41,845 bases of DNA from DATLXH01 sp035576005 (GCA_035576005.1 DATLXH010000162.1:1-41845), one strand, 5' to 3'. Positions 8,465-17,168 are shown, numbered from the stretch's first letter. Translations and numbers: made by a program. Notes: a model not told the origin generated them from the letters alone.

Positions 8465-10045
8465 ATGCTTCCTGAGTTCAAGAATGAGCCGTTCACCGAT
8501 TTCGCGAGGGAACCCGATCGTACCGCCATGGAACAGGCACTCGCAAAGGTTCGAAGCCAGCTCGGCAAGACGTATCCGATCGTGATTGACGGAAAGAGAA
8601 TCGATGGGCTCGACACCTTCGAGTCCTTCAATCCTTCGACGAAGCAGGTCATCGCCACGTTTCAAAGCGGCACCCGGAAGCATGCGAACGAGGCGGTAGA
8701 GGTCGCCGCTAAGGCTTTCGAGACATGGAAGCGAGAGACAGTCGAAACACGCGTCGAGCTGCTTGTCAAAGCCGCGGAGCTCCTGCGGAAGCGGAAGCAC
8801 GAATTCTCTGCGGCCATGGTTGTCGAGGTTGGCAAGAGTTGGGCCGAGGCTGACGGGGACACGGCTGAGGCAATCGATTTCCTTGAGTTCTATGCGCGCG
8901 AGGCGCAGCGCTATGCGGGGCCTCAACCGCTCGTGGAGATTCCCAACGAGAAGAATGCACTGACATACATCCCGCTCGGTGTGGGAGCTGTGATCCCGCC
9001 GTGGAACTTTCCTCTCGCCATCATGGCGGGAATGACCGTGGCGGCAATCGTCACCGGGAACAGCGTGGTCCTCAAACCGTCATCGGACGCGCCGTGGATT
9101 GCGTACAGATTCTTTCAACTTCTGGAAGAAGCAGGCATTCCCGCCGGAGTGGTCAACTTTGTTTCCGGGGGAGGCGAAGAAGTTGGAGATACGCTCGTCC
9201 GACACCCAAAAGTAAGGTTCGTTGCCTTTACAGGCTCGAAAGAAGTCGGACTTCACATCAATGAGCAGGCGGCCAAAACGCCCAGGGGGCAGCTTTGGAT
9301 CAAGCGTGTGGTGGCGGAGATGGGCGGCAAGGACGCGATCATCGTCGACAGCGACTGCAACATCGAAGAGGCCGCGGCAGCTGTCGTTGCTTCGGCCTTC
9401 GGGTTCCAGGGACAGAAATGCTCGGCCTGCTCACGAGCGATCGTCGACAAGACTGTCTACGACGAATTTGTCGGTCTCGTTGCCGAGAAGACGCAGCAGC
9501 TGAAAGTTGGCGACCCAGCCGACTCGTCGACCCAGTTCGGCCCGGTGGTGAACAAATCCGCATTCAAAAAGATCTCGAGCTATATCGAGAAGGGGATGAA
9601 AGAGGGACGCCTCATCGCAGGAGGCACATTCACCGATAAGGATGGTTACTTCATTTCGCCCACGGTGATAGCCGATGTTCATCGCGACGCCACGATTGCT
9701 CAGGAAGAGATTTTCGGGCCGGTTCTAGCGATCATCAAGGCCGAGAATTTCGACGATGCACTCGAGATCGCCAACGACACACCATACGGTCTGACCGGCG
9801 CCGTGTTCAGCAACGATGCGGAAAAGATCCGCATGGCGGAAGAAGATTTTTTCGTGGGAAATCTCTACTTCAATCGGAAATGCACGGGCGCGCTCGTGGG
9901 CGTCCACCCTTTCGGCGGCTTCAACATGTCAGGAACCGACTCGAAGGCAGGCGGCAGGGATTACCTGCTCTTGTTCCTCCAGGCCAAACTCGTTTCGCAT
10001 CGTCTCGTCCCATCGAGTCAGGCCAAGCAGGCCGGAAGCATCTGA
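8465..10045 (+). CDS. pruA: L-glutamate gamma-semialdehyde (1-pyrroline-5-carboxylate) dehydrogenase
   Basis: A 526-residue aldehyde dehydrogenase that oxidises glutamate semialdehyde to glutamate with NAD+, the second step of proline catabolism. IPPWNFPLAI (177-186) and FTGSKEVG (255-262) bind the cofactor. The general-base Glu285 lies in VVAEMGGKDAIIVD, and the nucleophile Cys319 in GFQGQKCSACSR, the signature of the stand-alone RocA/PruA type rather than PutA fusions. Length fits the monofunctional family. The start is supported by GAGGAGAG eight bases upstream. Proline dehydrogenase is not adjacent. The gene is followed within 50 bases by a family A repeat. Confidence 0.95.
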   Translation: MLPEFKNEPFTDFAREPDRTAMEQALAKVRSQLGKTYPIVIDGKRIDGLDTFESFNPSTKQVIATFQSGTRKHANEAVEVAAKAFETWKRETVETRVELLVKAAELLRKRKHEFSAAMVVEVGKSWAEADGDTAEAIDFLEFYAREAQRYAGPQPLVEIPNEKNALTYIPLGVGAVIPPWNFPLAIMAGMTVAAIVTGNSVVLKPSSDAPWIAYRFFQLLEEAGIPAGVVNFVSGGGEEVGDTLVRHPKVRFVAFTGSKEVGLHINEQAAKTPRGQLWIKRVVAEMGGKDAIIVDSDCNIEEAAAAVVASAFGFQGQKCSACSRAIVDKTVYDEFVGLVAEKTQQLKVGDPADSSTQFGPVVNKSAFKKISSYIEKGMKEGRLIAGGTFTDKDGYFISPTVIADVHRDATIAQEEIFGPVLAIIKAENFDDALEIANDTPYGLTGAVFSNDAEKIRMAEEDFFVGNLYFNRKCTGALVGVHPFGGFNMSGTDSKAGGRDYLLLFLQAKLVSHRLVPSSQAKQAGSI

Positions 10046-10091
10046 CGGCGCCTACTGGCCTTTCTCTCCAAATCGCGGCAGAGGCCTGTTT

Positions 10092-10383
10092 GCCCGCTTT
10101 TCTCACAGGCCTTTGTCGCGAGATCGCCGAGAGCGGCCTGGATGCGAGGCACACGACGGTTTCGCGACGAGAGCATAGTTGACACTGTGTCGAGAGCAAC
10201 CGGGGCGGGTGTAGGGACGCAGGGCCTGCGTCCGGCACCCAGACATTCGCATCAGGAATTCAAGCATCCCGGCATGAACCCTCGTCCAAAGCGATGACCG
10301 AGGACAATCTTCCCGGTCAGGGACAGGGTACCGGACGCACGCCGTGCGTCCCTGCGCCCGCATTCTGTGAGAAAGGCGGGTTA
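10092..10383. mobile_element. family A MITE-like element, composite copy
   Basis: Bounded by GCCCGCTTTTCTCACAGGC at the left and CTGTGAGAAAGGCGGGTTA at the right, an imperfect inverted repeat matching the termini at 41667-41845. The first about 110 bases follow the 41667 copy closely (CTTTGTCGCGAGA, then GACGAGAGCATAGTTGACAC). The rest is extra sequence holding two strong palindromes of 19 bases each, at 10215-10233 (GGACGCAGGGCCTGCGTCC) and 10333-10351. There is no ORF of note inside. This element fills most of the 456-base gap between pruA and the tonB-like gene. Confidence 0.7.
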
Positions 10384-10454
10384 GCTCGGGGTTAGCTCCC
10401 ATCGAGGCCACTGTCGGCGACTGGTTACGACTAACAACCGAGTGCACCTGCTCA

Positions 10455-10493
10455 CACTCTCGCCGCTCCCCTTTTGAGGAAGGGGCGAGAGTG
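10455..10493 (-). terminator. hairpin after the tonB-like gene
   Basis: CACTCTCGCC pairs with GGCGAGAGTG (10 bp), with an inner stem of CCCCTT with AAGGGG. It starts 9 bases past the TonB-family stop codon in the minus direction. There is no U-run, so it may stop transcription weakly, protect the 3' end, or simply be a repeat fragment. Confidence 0.45.
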
Positions 10494-10501
10494 GGATGGG
10501 A

Positions 10502-11605
10502 TCAGCGACCGGGAGGAGTCGGTAGGGGCTCTGGCGCTGGTGGTGGAGGGGCTTCGGCAGGCGGCGGTTCGGGTGCTGGCTGCGGTGCCGGCTCCGGTGC
10601 CCGTTCGGGCTCAGGCGTCGGCGCGGGAGCGGAGGGGCGATCTTCCTGCCGCGGCTTTGCTTTTACGCCGGTGATTCGTGAGCCTTCTGCGCCCAGTTGG
10701 AACATGACCGTCAAATTGAAGATGACGTCAACCGGTCTGCCGTTCATGGTGGCGGGTTGGAACTTCCAGCGTCTGACTGCATTCACTGCAGCCTCAGTGA
10801 GTCCAAGCGGGAGCCCTTTGAGAACCGTTACCTTGTCGACATTGCCCTGCTTGTCGATGATCGCCTCGACCACGACGACTCCTGCAATACGCGCTTTTCT
10901 GGCGACCTCCGTATAGACGGGGTCTACGCGTTCCCGTGTTTTCGGTGCCTTGACGTCACCGCCTACGCGTAGCGGCCCGGTCGGCGGTGGTGGGGGTGGG
11001 GGAGCTGGTCCGGTTCCGGTCCCGGTTCCCGTACCTGTTCCGCCAGGAGTTCCGCCAACCGTACCGCCAATGACTCCGCCTTTTACTCCGCCAACCACAC
11101 CGCCAATGACTCCGCCGATTTCTCCACCGAGCGTTCCACCCTGCACGCCTCCGACAACCCCGCCGGTAACGCCTCCCTCGACGCCTCCCGTGACTCCTCC
11201 GACCTGCGAACCGGCATCGGTGTCAGGCGCATTGGTCACCGGCGTCGCAACCTGCGCGACCTGAGTGACTCTCGGAACGATCTTCGGAATGACCCTCGGC
11301 GGAATGAAGGTATCGGGCGTGACTTCCACAGGCTTCACCTGCACCGGCTGAACCTTGGGAGTTGAAGAGGCCTGCTGGCTCGCAGCAGGAGGTGGAGGCG
11401 GTGGCGGAGGGGGTGGGGGCGGAGCTGGGCTCGACGACAAATACACCGGAATCTGATCGTCTTTCGCCACGACCTTTTCGGTCGCGTTCATTCCGAGGAC
11501 GATGACGAGACCCACGAGGGCAAGGTGAATGATGACGGAAGTCACGATCCCCTTCCAGGTCCCTTTCTTCTTTTTGGACGACATCAGACTTTCGTTGAGG
11601 TCCAT
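10502..11605 (-). CDS. TonB-family energy transducer with Gly-repeat linker and Pro-rich tail
   Basis: A 367-residue protein. A cytoplasmic KKKK stretch precedes a single transmembrane anchor (19-38). Then come a run of 13 prolines (61-73), a Pro/Val periplasmic arm, a Gly-rich tract of four-residue GGVx units (136-199), a second Pro run, and the TonB C-terminal domain (about 221-304; YTEVARKARIAGVVVVEAII then DKQGNV). TonB proteins couple inner-membrane proton force to outer-membrane receptors. Unusually, about 63 residues rich in Pro, Ala and Glu follow the domain, which normally ends the protein. The start at 11605 is chosen over upstream frames because GAGGAG lies eight bases before it and the anchor follows at the right distance. 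ExbB/ExbD are not adjacent. Confidence 0.85.
   Translation of the reverse strand: MDLNESLMSSKKKKGTWKGIVTSVIIHLALVGLVIVLGMNATEKVVAKDDQIPVYLSSSPAPPPPPPPPPPPPAASQQASSTPKVQPVQVKPVEVTPDTFIPPRVIPKIVPRVTQVAQVATPVTNAPDTDAGSQVGGVTGGVEGGVTGGVVGGVQGGTLGGEIGGVIGGVVGGVKGGVIGGTVGGTPGGTGTGTGTGTGPAPPPPPPPTGPLRVGGDVKAPKTRERVDPVYTEVARKARIAGVVVVEAIIDKQGNVDKVTVLKGLPLGLTEAAVNAVRRWKFQPATMNGRPVDVIFNLTVMFQLGAEGSRITGVKAKPRQEDRPSAPAPTPEPERAPEPAPQPAPEPPPAEAPPPPAPEPLPTPPGR
11009..11200 (-). repeat. 12-bp tandem coding repeat (Gly-Gly-Val-X units)
   Basis: About sixteen imperfect 12-base units encode the GG(V/T/E)x tract of the TonB-family protein. Third positions vary between units, so the tract has been under protein-level constraint for some time rather than being a fresh expansion. 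Such tracts can change length by slippage. Confidence 0.75.
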
Positions 11606-11689
11606 CGTCTTCTCCTCGCAGCGCATTGTTGCACGCCCGTCGAGCGGGTGCAGTAGCAATCGTCCTACCAACGTCTTGTTCCTGTGACT

Positions 11690-11722
11690 GGCGGCGAACG
11701 TCTGTGAGAAATGCGGGTTAAG
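11690..11722. repeat. family A right terminus, solo
   Basis: GGCGGCGAACG followed by TCTGTGAGAAATGCGGGTTA matches the right end of family A (compare GGCGAAGGTCTGTGAGAAATGCGG at 41822-41845). No left terminus is visible. It lies in the promoter region between the divergent tonB-like gene and the propeller-protein gene. Confidence 0.6.
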
Positions 11723-11730
11723 ATCACCTG

Positions 11731-13188
11731 GTGCAGCTTGCTGAAATCTGGATGATGACCGCAGCCCTGTTGTTGGCCGCGGGTCCCCCAGCGCCGGCAA
11801 CGACGTTACGCGAGGCGTACCCGGATACAGCGGTGGTACGCGATGTTACGTTCGATGCGTCGGGCGAGCGGATCTTCGTGCTGGTTAAGGATAAGGACGC
11901 CTGCGCGCTCGAGACCTGGCGAATGCCCGCAACGAGGCCAGAGGTTGCTCCCCTCAAAAATTGTCCCGCCGGCTTTCTTATGATGAAAGACGGCACACTG
12001 CTGTTGACCAGCAGTCGTACTGTTCCGCACGCTTCCGCTTCCTGGCTGACAGCGGACGGAGAGTGGATTCAGGATCGGGACGCAATCGTCAATGCCGTCA
12101 GCCGCTCCAGCTACATCAGGAAAGCGCGGTCCATACTGGAGTGGGTGAGTCCATCGGGTGTCACTGCGCTTCCCGCGAAACTCGAGCATGCAAGGATCCT
12201 TTCCGGGAGCTCTGTGGTGATCGGCCTCCTGGGTGACGCCATCGTGACAGTGAATGGCTCGGGAGCAGTGCGGAAGGTTGTCGGAGATCTCAAGGAGCTT
12301 GAAAGCTTTGCGGTGTCGCCAGACGAGAAGGACCTGGTCCTGTCTTCGAGACGGGCGAGCGGTCATGACGTAGCTCTTGTGGCGCTGGCAACAGGAAAGG
12401 TCGACTGGATTCAACCCGACCCCGCTGACGAGGTCGGCGTAACATGGGCACCTCGGGGCAACAAAGTGAGCTACCTGATGCAGACCTTCAGTGGTCCTGT
12501 GATCAGGACTGTCCACGTTCCCACCGGCTTCCAGCTTCCTGTCGAGTTGCTCATGCGACACGTGACGAAACTCGCATGGGATCCCAAAGCCGAGCGCTTC
12601 GCCGTGGTTTCGTCCTCGCCTTCTGCATCAGATCGGATCGACGTCATGAAATACAACGGCGAAGAACGTGTGGTCGCTCGGCCCCCAGACGCGACCGTCA
12701 CCGGGGAGCCGGAACGCCTCCCCTCGGGAGGCGGAGAGGGTGTTCTCATTCGGCCCGCATCCCTTCTCTACCACAGACGATACCCACTCACTGTCTGGTT
12801 GTCATCCGACCCGAGTCGATGGAGCGCCGCGCGCACCGAGGGCTTTCGTGAAAGCATGAATGGAATGATCGTGACGCGGAGATCAAACCTCACTGCACGC
12901 TTCTGGGAAGCGATTGCTGGCATACCATGGGCCGACCCCCGAGCAATCACGATCGTTTCAACCGAACCGGTGACGAAAAAGGTCGCGGATGGGTATGCGG
13001 CCAGACTTCCCGGTGTGAGGATCGTCGCCCCGGCAGCTCCAGGCTCGAAGGCTTCCGTGACGGGCCTGCGTGGAAGAGGAGAGCTCATCGTTTTTCGAAC
13101 GCACGGGAAGGATGTCGTAGAATTCGAGGCGGCACGCCAGCTGAGACAGAAGCGTAAGGGGCTTTTAAAACGGAATGGGGATCGCTGA
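11731..13188 (+). CDS. secreted beta-propeller protein with degenerate S9 hydrolase-like C-terminus
   Basis: A 485-residue protein with an N-terminal hydrophobic export signal (about residues 5-24, alanine-rich, ATG alternatives at residues 8 and 9). Residues 30-325 read as TolB/WD-like beta-propeller blades (FDASGERIFVLV, VSPDEKDLVLSSR, WAPRGNKVSYLM, WDPKAERFAVVSS). Residues about 335-440 follow the layout of a prolyl-oligopeptidase (S9) hydrolase domain (EGVLIRPAS, YPLTVWLSSDPSRW, then RAITIVSTEP). The GxSxG nucleophile elbow is replaced by VSTEPV, so it is likely inactive. Overlaps lepB by 14 bases and starts a plus-strand operon. Confidence is high for a gene, moderate for the fold. Confidence 0.7.
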   Translation: MQLAEIWMMTAALLLAAGPPAPATTLREAYPDTAVVRDVTFDASGERIFVLVKDKDACALETWRMPATRPEVAPLKNCPAGFLMMKDGTLLLTSSRTVPHASASWLTADGEWIQDRDAIVNAVSRSSYIRKARSILEWVSPSGVTALPAKLEHARILSGSSVVIGLLGDAIVTVNGSGAVRKVVGDLKELESFAVSPDEKDLVLSSRRASGHDVALVALATGKVDWIQPDPADEVGVTWAPRGNKVSYLMQTFSGPVIRTVHVPTGFQLPVELLMRHVTKLAWDPKAERFAVVSSSPSASDRIDVMKYNGEERVVARPPDATVTGEPERLPSGGGEGVLIRPASLLYHRRYPLTVWLSSDPSRWSAARTEGFRESMNGMIVTRRSNLTARFWEAIAGIPWADPRAITIVSTEPVTKKVADGYAARLPGVRIVAPAAPGSKASVTGLRGRGELIVFRTHGKDVVEFEAARQLRQKRKGLLKRNGDR

Positions 13189-13933
13189 CGCGCAGAGGAA
13201 ATCAACAGGACGCGAGTATTACGAAGCACTTCTGATCGCCATCATCTTCGTAAATTTCGCCCGGATCTTTGTGTTTCAAGCTTTCAAGATCCCGACCGGC
13301 TCGATGATCGACAATCTGTTGATCGGTGATCACATCATCGTCAACAAATTCATCTATGGTCCCGCGAAAGACAGCCCCCTCAGGGGGCTCTTTCCTCTTC
13401 GGGAGGTCAGACGTGGTGACATCATCGTCTTTCGATATCCAATCGACCCGAATACCGATTTCGTCAAACGGGTCGTAGGCCTGCCGGGCGAGACGGTGAT
13501 GATCCGGGACAAGCAGGTTCATATCGATGGCAAGCCACTATCCGAGCCCTATACGGTTTTTGTGGATCAGACCGTCTTTCCTCTCCAGTCCGCGCTGCCG
13601 GAGCAGTACCGGGCTCGCGATCAGTTTGGTCCGTTCGTGATCCCCGAGGGGCACTATTTCGCGATGGGTGACAATCGCGATCGCTCCAATGATTCGCGAT
13701 TCTGGGGTACGGTCCCCAGAGAGCTCATCAAGGGAAGGGCCTTTCTTGTCTACTGGTCTTTCAGAGGAACCCCTCCTCCTCCTGACAGTCCGGTAATTGA
13801 GCGGGTGAAGGAACTTCTAACCGTGTTTTTCAAGTTTCTGACGAGAACCAGGTGGGATCGAACGTTTTTCGTCGTCGACAGCCAGTACCACTACCATGAG
13901 GAAGATCCAGATTCCGTTGCCGCGCCACCCTGA
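13175..13933 (+). CDS. lepB: signal peptidase I
   Basis: A 252-residue membrane serine endopeptidase that removes signal peptides at the periplasmic face of the inner membrane. One transmembrane helix spans about residues 17-36. The nucleophile Ser43 lies in IPTGSM and the general base Lys98 in FVKRVVGLPGE, a Ser/Lys dyad. The box E motif MGDNRDRSNDSRFWG is near 166-180. An insertion (about 125-160) separates the two conserved blocks, as in many Gram-negative enzymes. The ATG overlaps the upstream gene by 14 bases. The about 55 residues after box E end in an unusual HYHEEDPDSVAAPP tail. Confidence 0.95.
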   Translation: MGIADAQRKSTGREYYEALLIAIIFVNFARIFVFQAFKIPTGSMIDNLLIGDHIIVNKFIYGPAKDSPLRGLFPLREVRRGDIIVFRYPIDPNTDFVKRVVGLPGETVMIRDKQVHIDGKPLSEPYTVFVDQTVFPLQSALPEQYRARDQFGPFVIPEGHYFAMGDNRDRSNDSRFWGTVPRELIKGRAFLVYWSFRGTPPPPDSPVIERVKELLTVFFKFLTRTRWDRTFFVVDSQYHYHEEDPDSVAAPP

Positions 13934-13982
13934 CAGTCCCGATTTTGAGATTCTCGTCCAGCCTCAGGACGAAGCCGCGTTT

Positions 13983-15278
13983 ATGGATTCGACGACGGAG
14001 GTAGAAACTGTGCGCAGTCTATCGACCCGGATCGTAGATCGCGCCGAGCACCGGATCTCGAGACGCACGATTCCCGAAGATGTCCTGAAGGTCCTCTACA
14101 GACTTCATCGAAGTGGCTACCAGGGGTATCTCTGCGGAGGCAGTGTTCGAGACCTTCTGCTCGATCGCGCGCCCAAGGATTACGACGTAGCCACCGACGC
14201 TTCGCCCCTGGAGATCAGACGTCTGTTTCGGAACAGTCGCATCGTGGGGCGACGTTTCCGGCTTGTCCACGTGTTGTTTCAGGATCTGGTCGTGGAGGCC
14301 GCTACATTCCGCCGCGAGCCTGACGCAAGGCCTGAGAGCGAGCTTCTCGTAACGGACGACAACACCTTCGGCTCTCCTCTTCAGGACGCCCGGCGACGCG
14401 ACTTCACGATCAACGGCATGTTCTACAACATCGCAGACTTTTCTGTGATCGATTACGTTGGCGGGCTCGAAGATCTCGATCAGAAGCTCATTCGTGTCAT
14501 TGGCGATCCCGATCTGCGGTTCCGCGAAGATCCGGTTCGCATGATGCGTGCGATCGAATTCGCGTCCCGTCTCGACTTCAAGATCGAGCAACTCACCTAC
14601 GACGCGATCCTCCGGCATCGCAGCGGGATCGTCAAAGCCTCGGCACCGCGAGTCTCAGAAGAGATTCTCGAATTGCTGCGGCGTGGGGCCGCCGCCGACG
14701 CGTGGAAACTTCTCATGGAGACTCGACTCCTCGAGCCTATTCTCACGGAGATTTATCGATCGCTCAGGGGATCAGGCGTTCCATGGTTCTGGAAGATGCT
14801 CGAGGTCATGGATCGGACGGTCAGGGCGAAGCGCGCGGTGTCAGATGCAGTCCTTCTTTCAGTGCTTTTTCTCCCCTTCGTACTGCAGGCGATCGAGCGT
14901 GAGGAAGCTGGACGCGACACAAAGCTCAGGAACGCCGAGGTCGTCCTCTTCGTTCGGGATCTGCTCACGCCGATCTCACAGCGAATGGCGCTGTCTGCCG
15001 GTATGAGACATCAGGTGGAGCAGATTCTCGAGACGTTCTGGCGACTGCTCGACCTTCCCGTCGACCGGAAGAACGTCTGGCGCGTCGTGCTTCGCGAGAA
15101 CTTCAGCGAGGCTCTCGCGTTGTTCGAGCTGTACGCCCACTCTTCTGGTGCACATATCGAAACGTTCCGTCAGTGGCACGCACTAGCCGGGCGGATGAAG
15201 CGGGCCGACGCGCCTGAGGGCGCCGCCGCGCCCTTCCCTCGCCGGAGACGATCGAGAAGTAGACAGCGGCCCTCGTGA
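13983..15278 (+). CDS. pcnB: poly(A) polymerase I (polynucleotide adenylyltransferase)
   Basis: A class II nucleotidyltransferase of 431 residues from ATG 13983. It adds 3' poly(A) tails to RNA and so promotes RNA decay. GGSVRDLLL (52-60) and DYDVATD (66-72) hold the metal-binding Asp pair. LFRNSRIVGRRFRLVHV, RRDFTINGMFYN and DPVRMMRAIEFASRL match PcnB more closely than CCA-adding enzymes. An Arg-rich C-terminus (FPRRRRSRSRQR) resembles the basic RNA-binding tail of PcnB. The frame is open to ATG 13896, which would overlap lepB by 38 bases but has no Shine-Dalgarno; 13983 has AGGA 13 bases upstream and follows lepB by 49 bases. A CCA-adding role cannot be fully excluded. Confidence 0.88.
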   Translation: MDSTTEVETVRSLSTRIVDRAEHRISRRTIPEDVLKVLYRLHRSGYQGYLCGGSVRDLLLDRAPKDYDVATDASPLEIRRLFRNSRIVGRRFRLVHVLFQDLVVEAATFRREPDARPESELLVTDDNTFGSPLQDARRRDFTINGMFYNIADFSVIDYVGGLEDLDQKLIRVIGDPDLRFREDPVRMMRAIEFASRLDFKIEQLTYDAILRHRSGIVKASAPRVSEEILELLRRGAAADAWKLLMETRLLEPILTEIYRSLRGSGVPWFWKMLEVMDRTVRAKRAVSDAVLLSVLFLPFVLQAIEREEAGRDTKLRNAEVVLFVRDLLTPISQRMALSAGMRHQVEQILETFWRLLDLPVDRKNVWRVVLRENFSEALALFELYAHSSGAHIETFRQWHALAGRMKRADAPEGAAAPFPRRRRSRSRQRPS

Positions 15279-15322
15279 CCGTCACACTGAGGGCGCCCGC
15301 TTCATCACGCGCTGGATGATAA

Positions 15323-16468
15323 ATGCCCGAGTCGCCAATCTACCTCGACCATCACGCCACGACTCCTTGTGACCCCCGGGTCGTGAACAAGATGCTTCCG
15401 CTCTTCAGCGAGCATTTCGGCAACCCAGCGTCTCTGACGCATCTTCACGGGCGCCGCGCCGCGGTTTTGCTCGATGAAGCGAGATCGATCGTAGCCGAGT
15501 CCGTTGGTGCTCGCTCAGATGAAATCTACTTTCTTGCCGGAGCCACCGAGGCGAATAACCTCGTCGTGCATGGTCTCGGTTTTGGTTCCGGCGACCACAT
15601 TGTCGTTTCGAAGATTGAGCACAAATCTGTGGCGATGCCGATTGAAGCGATGACGACCAAAGGGGTCGCGGTGACCTGGCTCGGGACGGATCATGAAGGC
15701 TTCGTTTCGCCCGACGAGCTCCGCGATGCGATTCGGCCTGAAACAAGGTTGGTTTCCGTGATGGCAGCGAACGGAGAGATCGGAACGATTCAACCGTTGC
15801 GTGAGATCGGAGCCGTCTGCCGCGAGCGCGGCGTGCCCTTTCATACCGACGCCACGCAGGCCGTCGGGAAAATGAAGTTCAACGTGGAGGAGATCGGCTG
15901 TGCGTTTGCGTCCTTTTCCTCGCACAAGTTCTACGGCCCCAAGGGCTCGGGAGTCCTTTACGCGCGACGTGGCAGCCGTTTACGACCGGGTATTCTCGGA
16001 GGGGGCCAGGAGCGGGGAATGAGGTCCGGTACCGTCAACGTACCTGGTGCTGTCGGCCTTGCCGAGGCGCTCAGAATACGCGTTGGGGAAATGGAGGCGG
16101 AAGGCATCCGGCTCACAGAGATGCGAAATCGTTTATGGGATCGGCTCACGAGCGGGATCGACGAGGTTGTGGTTCATGGCCCGCGCCAGAACCGTTTGCC
16201 CGGGAACCTCAATGTCAGCTTCATGAGGACTGAGTCGGAAGCGCTCATGATCGCGCTGCGGAGGTTTTCGCTCTCGTCCGGCTCTGCGTGCAGCTCCGGT
16301 GATCGGGAGCCGTCGCCGGTTCTGAAGGCCATCGGAGCCAGCGATGCGGCGGCATTCGGCTCCATCAGGTTCGGTCTGGGAAAGAGCAACAGTGAGCAGG
16401 AACTCGACCTCCTGTTTCGAGACATCGAACAGTCGGTGTCGAAACTTCGCGAGATCTCGGCGGCATGA
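15323..16468 (+). CDS. iscS: cysteine desulfurase (IscS/NifS type)
   Basis: A 381-residue PLP enzyme that removes sulfur from cysteine for Fe-S clusters, tRNA thiolation or the molybdenum cofactor. YLDHHATTP (7-15) opens the fold. PLP-binding Lys202 sits in SSHKFYGPKG, HTDATQAVGK (174-183) contacts the cofactor, and Cys323 in LSSGSACSSGD accepts the persulfide. The class I loop around the Cys fits the IscS/NifS branch. No iscU or sufB lies next to it; instead it is followed after one base by the pseudo-receiver/PilZ gene. mobA and moaC lie 2 kb downstream, so a sulfur supply to molybdopterin is possible but not shown. Confidence 0.93.
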   Translation: MPESPIYLDHHATTPCDPRVVNKMLPLFSEHFGNPASLTHLHGRRAAVLLDEARSIVAESVGARSDEIYFLAGATEANNLVVHGLGFGSGDHIVVSKIEHKSVAMPIEAMTTKGVAVTWLGTDHEGFVSPDELRDAIRPETRLVSVMAANGEIGTIQPLREIGAVCRERGVPFHTDATQAVGKMKFNVEEIGCAFASFSSHKFYGPKGSGVLYARRGSRLRPGILGGGQERGMRSGTVNVPGAVGLAEALRIRVGEMEAEGIRLTEMRNRLWDRLTSGIDEVVVHGPRQNRLPGNLNVSFMRTESEALMIALRRFSLSSGSACSSGDREPSPVLKAIGASDAAAFGSIRFGLGKSNSEQELDLLFRDIEQSVSKLREISAA

Positions 16469-16469
16469 G

Positions 16470-17168
16470 ATGACCCTGCCCAGCTCCAGAATTCTTCTGG
16501 TCGATCATTCGGGCAACTCGCTCACGTACCAGGAAACGCTTCTGCGACGACGGCAGGGAATCCTCACACTCGTGTCGTCAGGTGAGGAAGCGCTGACGCG
16601 AATCAGAGAGGAACGGCCCACGCTGGTGATGTTCTCGTTCGATCTTTTCGATATGACCGCCCCCGACCTCTGCCGCACCGTGCGAAATGACGAAGCGATC
16701 GCGTCCACCTCGATGCTGCTGATTTCATCGGCCGACAAAGAAGCGGAGATCGATCTCTGCATGGCGGCAGGTTGCAACGATGTGATTCTCCGCCCCTTCA
16801 CCAAGCGAGAGCTCGAGCAGAAAATCGCGCGGCTGACGGAGATTCCCGTTCGCCGCCAGCTCAGGACCTTGACCCGCATCGAGGTCTCACTCGAAAAGAA
16901 AGGCTTCTTCCTTCTGGGCCACAGCCTCAACCTTTGTGCAACCGGGATGCTGCTCGAGGCGGACCATGTGATCTCCGCCGAATCATTGATCCGGGTACAC
17001 TTCTACATTCCGGGCGATCCATCGCCTCTCGCATTCGATGCGCAGATTGTCCGGGCTGAATTCTCCGGCTCGCATCGATACGGTCTTCAGTTTCAGCAAG
17101 TCACCGACAGGGATCGGGAACGGATCGAGTTTTTCGTCAAACGAGTTCGTTCCAGGGAGCTCCTCTGA
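16470..17168 (+). CDS. pseudo-receiver / PilZ domain protein
   Basis: A 232-residue two-domain protein. Residues 6-118 align without gaps to CheY-like receivers, but the phospho-accepting Asp is Ser56 (LVMFSFDLFDM) and the conserved Lys is Arg108 (ILRPF). Normal phosphorylation is therefore unlikely. Residues about 122-230 look like a PilZ domain: an Arg-rich entry (RRQLRTLTRIEV) and NLCATG in place of (D/N)xSxxG. PilZ domains bind c-di-GMP, but the Ser-to-Cys change makes binding uncertain. Role unknown; motility, envelope or transcription control are typical. It starts one base after the cysteine desulfurase stop and overlaps or abuts the TPR-like gene. Confidence 0.75.
   Translation: MTLPSSRILLVDHSGNSLTYQETLLRRRQGILTLVSSGEEALTRIREERPTLVMFSFDLFDMTAPDLCRTVRNDEAIASTSMLLISSADKEAEIDLCMAAGCNDVILRPFTKRELEQKIARLTEIPVRRQLRTLTRIEVSLEKKGFFLLGHSLNLCATGMLLEADHVISAESLIRVHFYIPGDPSPLAFDAQIVRAEFSGSHRYGLQFQQVTDRDRERIEFFVKRVRSRELL

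Noticed and set aside
11009..11200. Possible tandem repeat or CRISPR at the tonB-like gene
   Set aside because: Units are 12 bases in frame with a Gly-Gly-Val-X protein repeat; it is coding.
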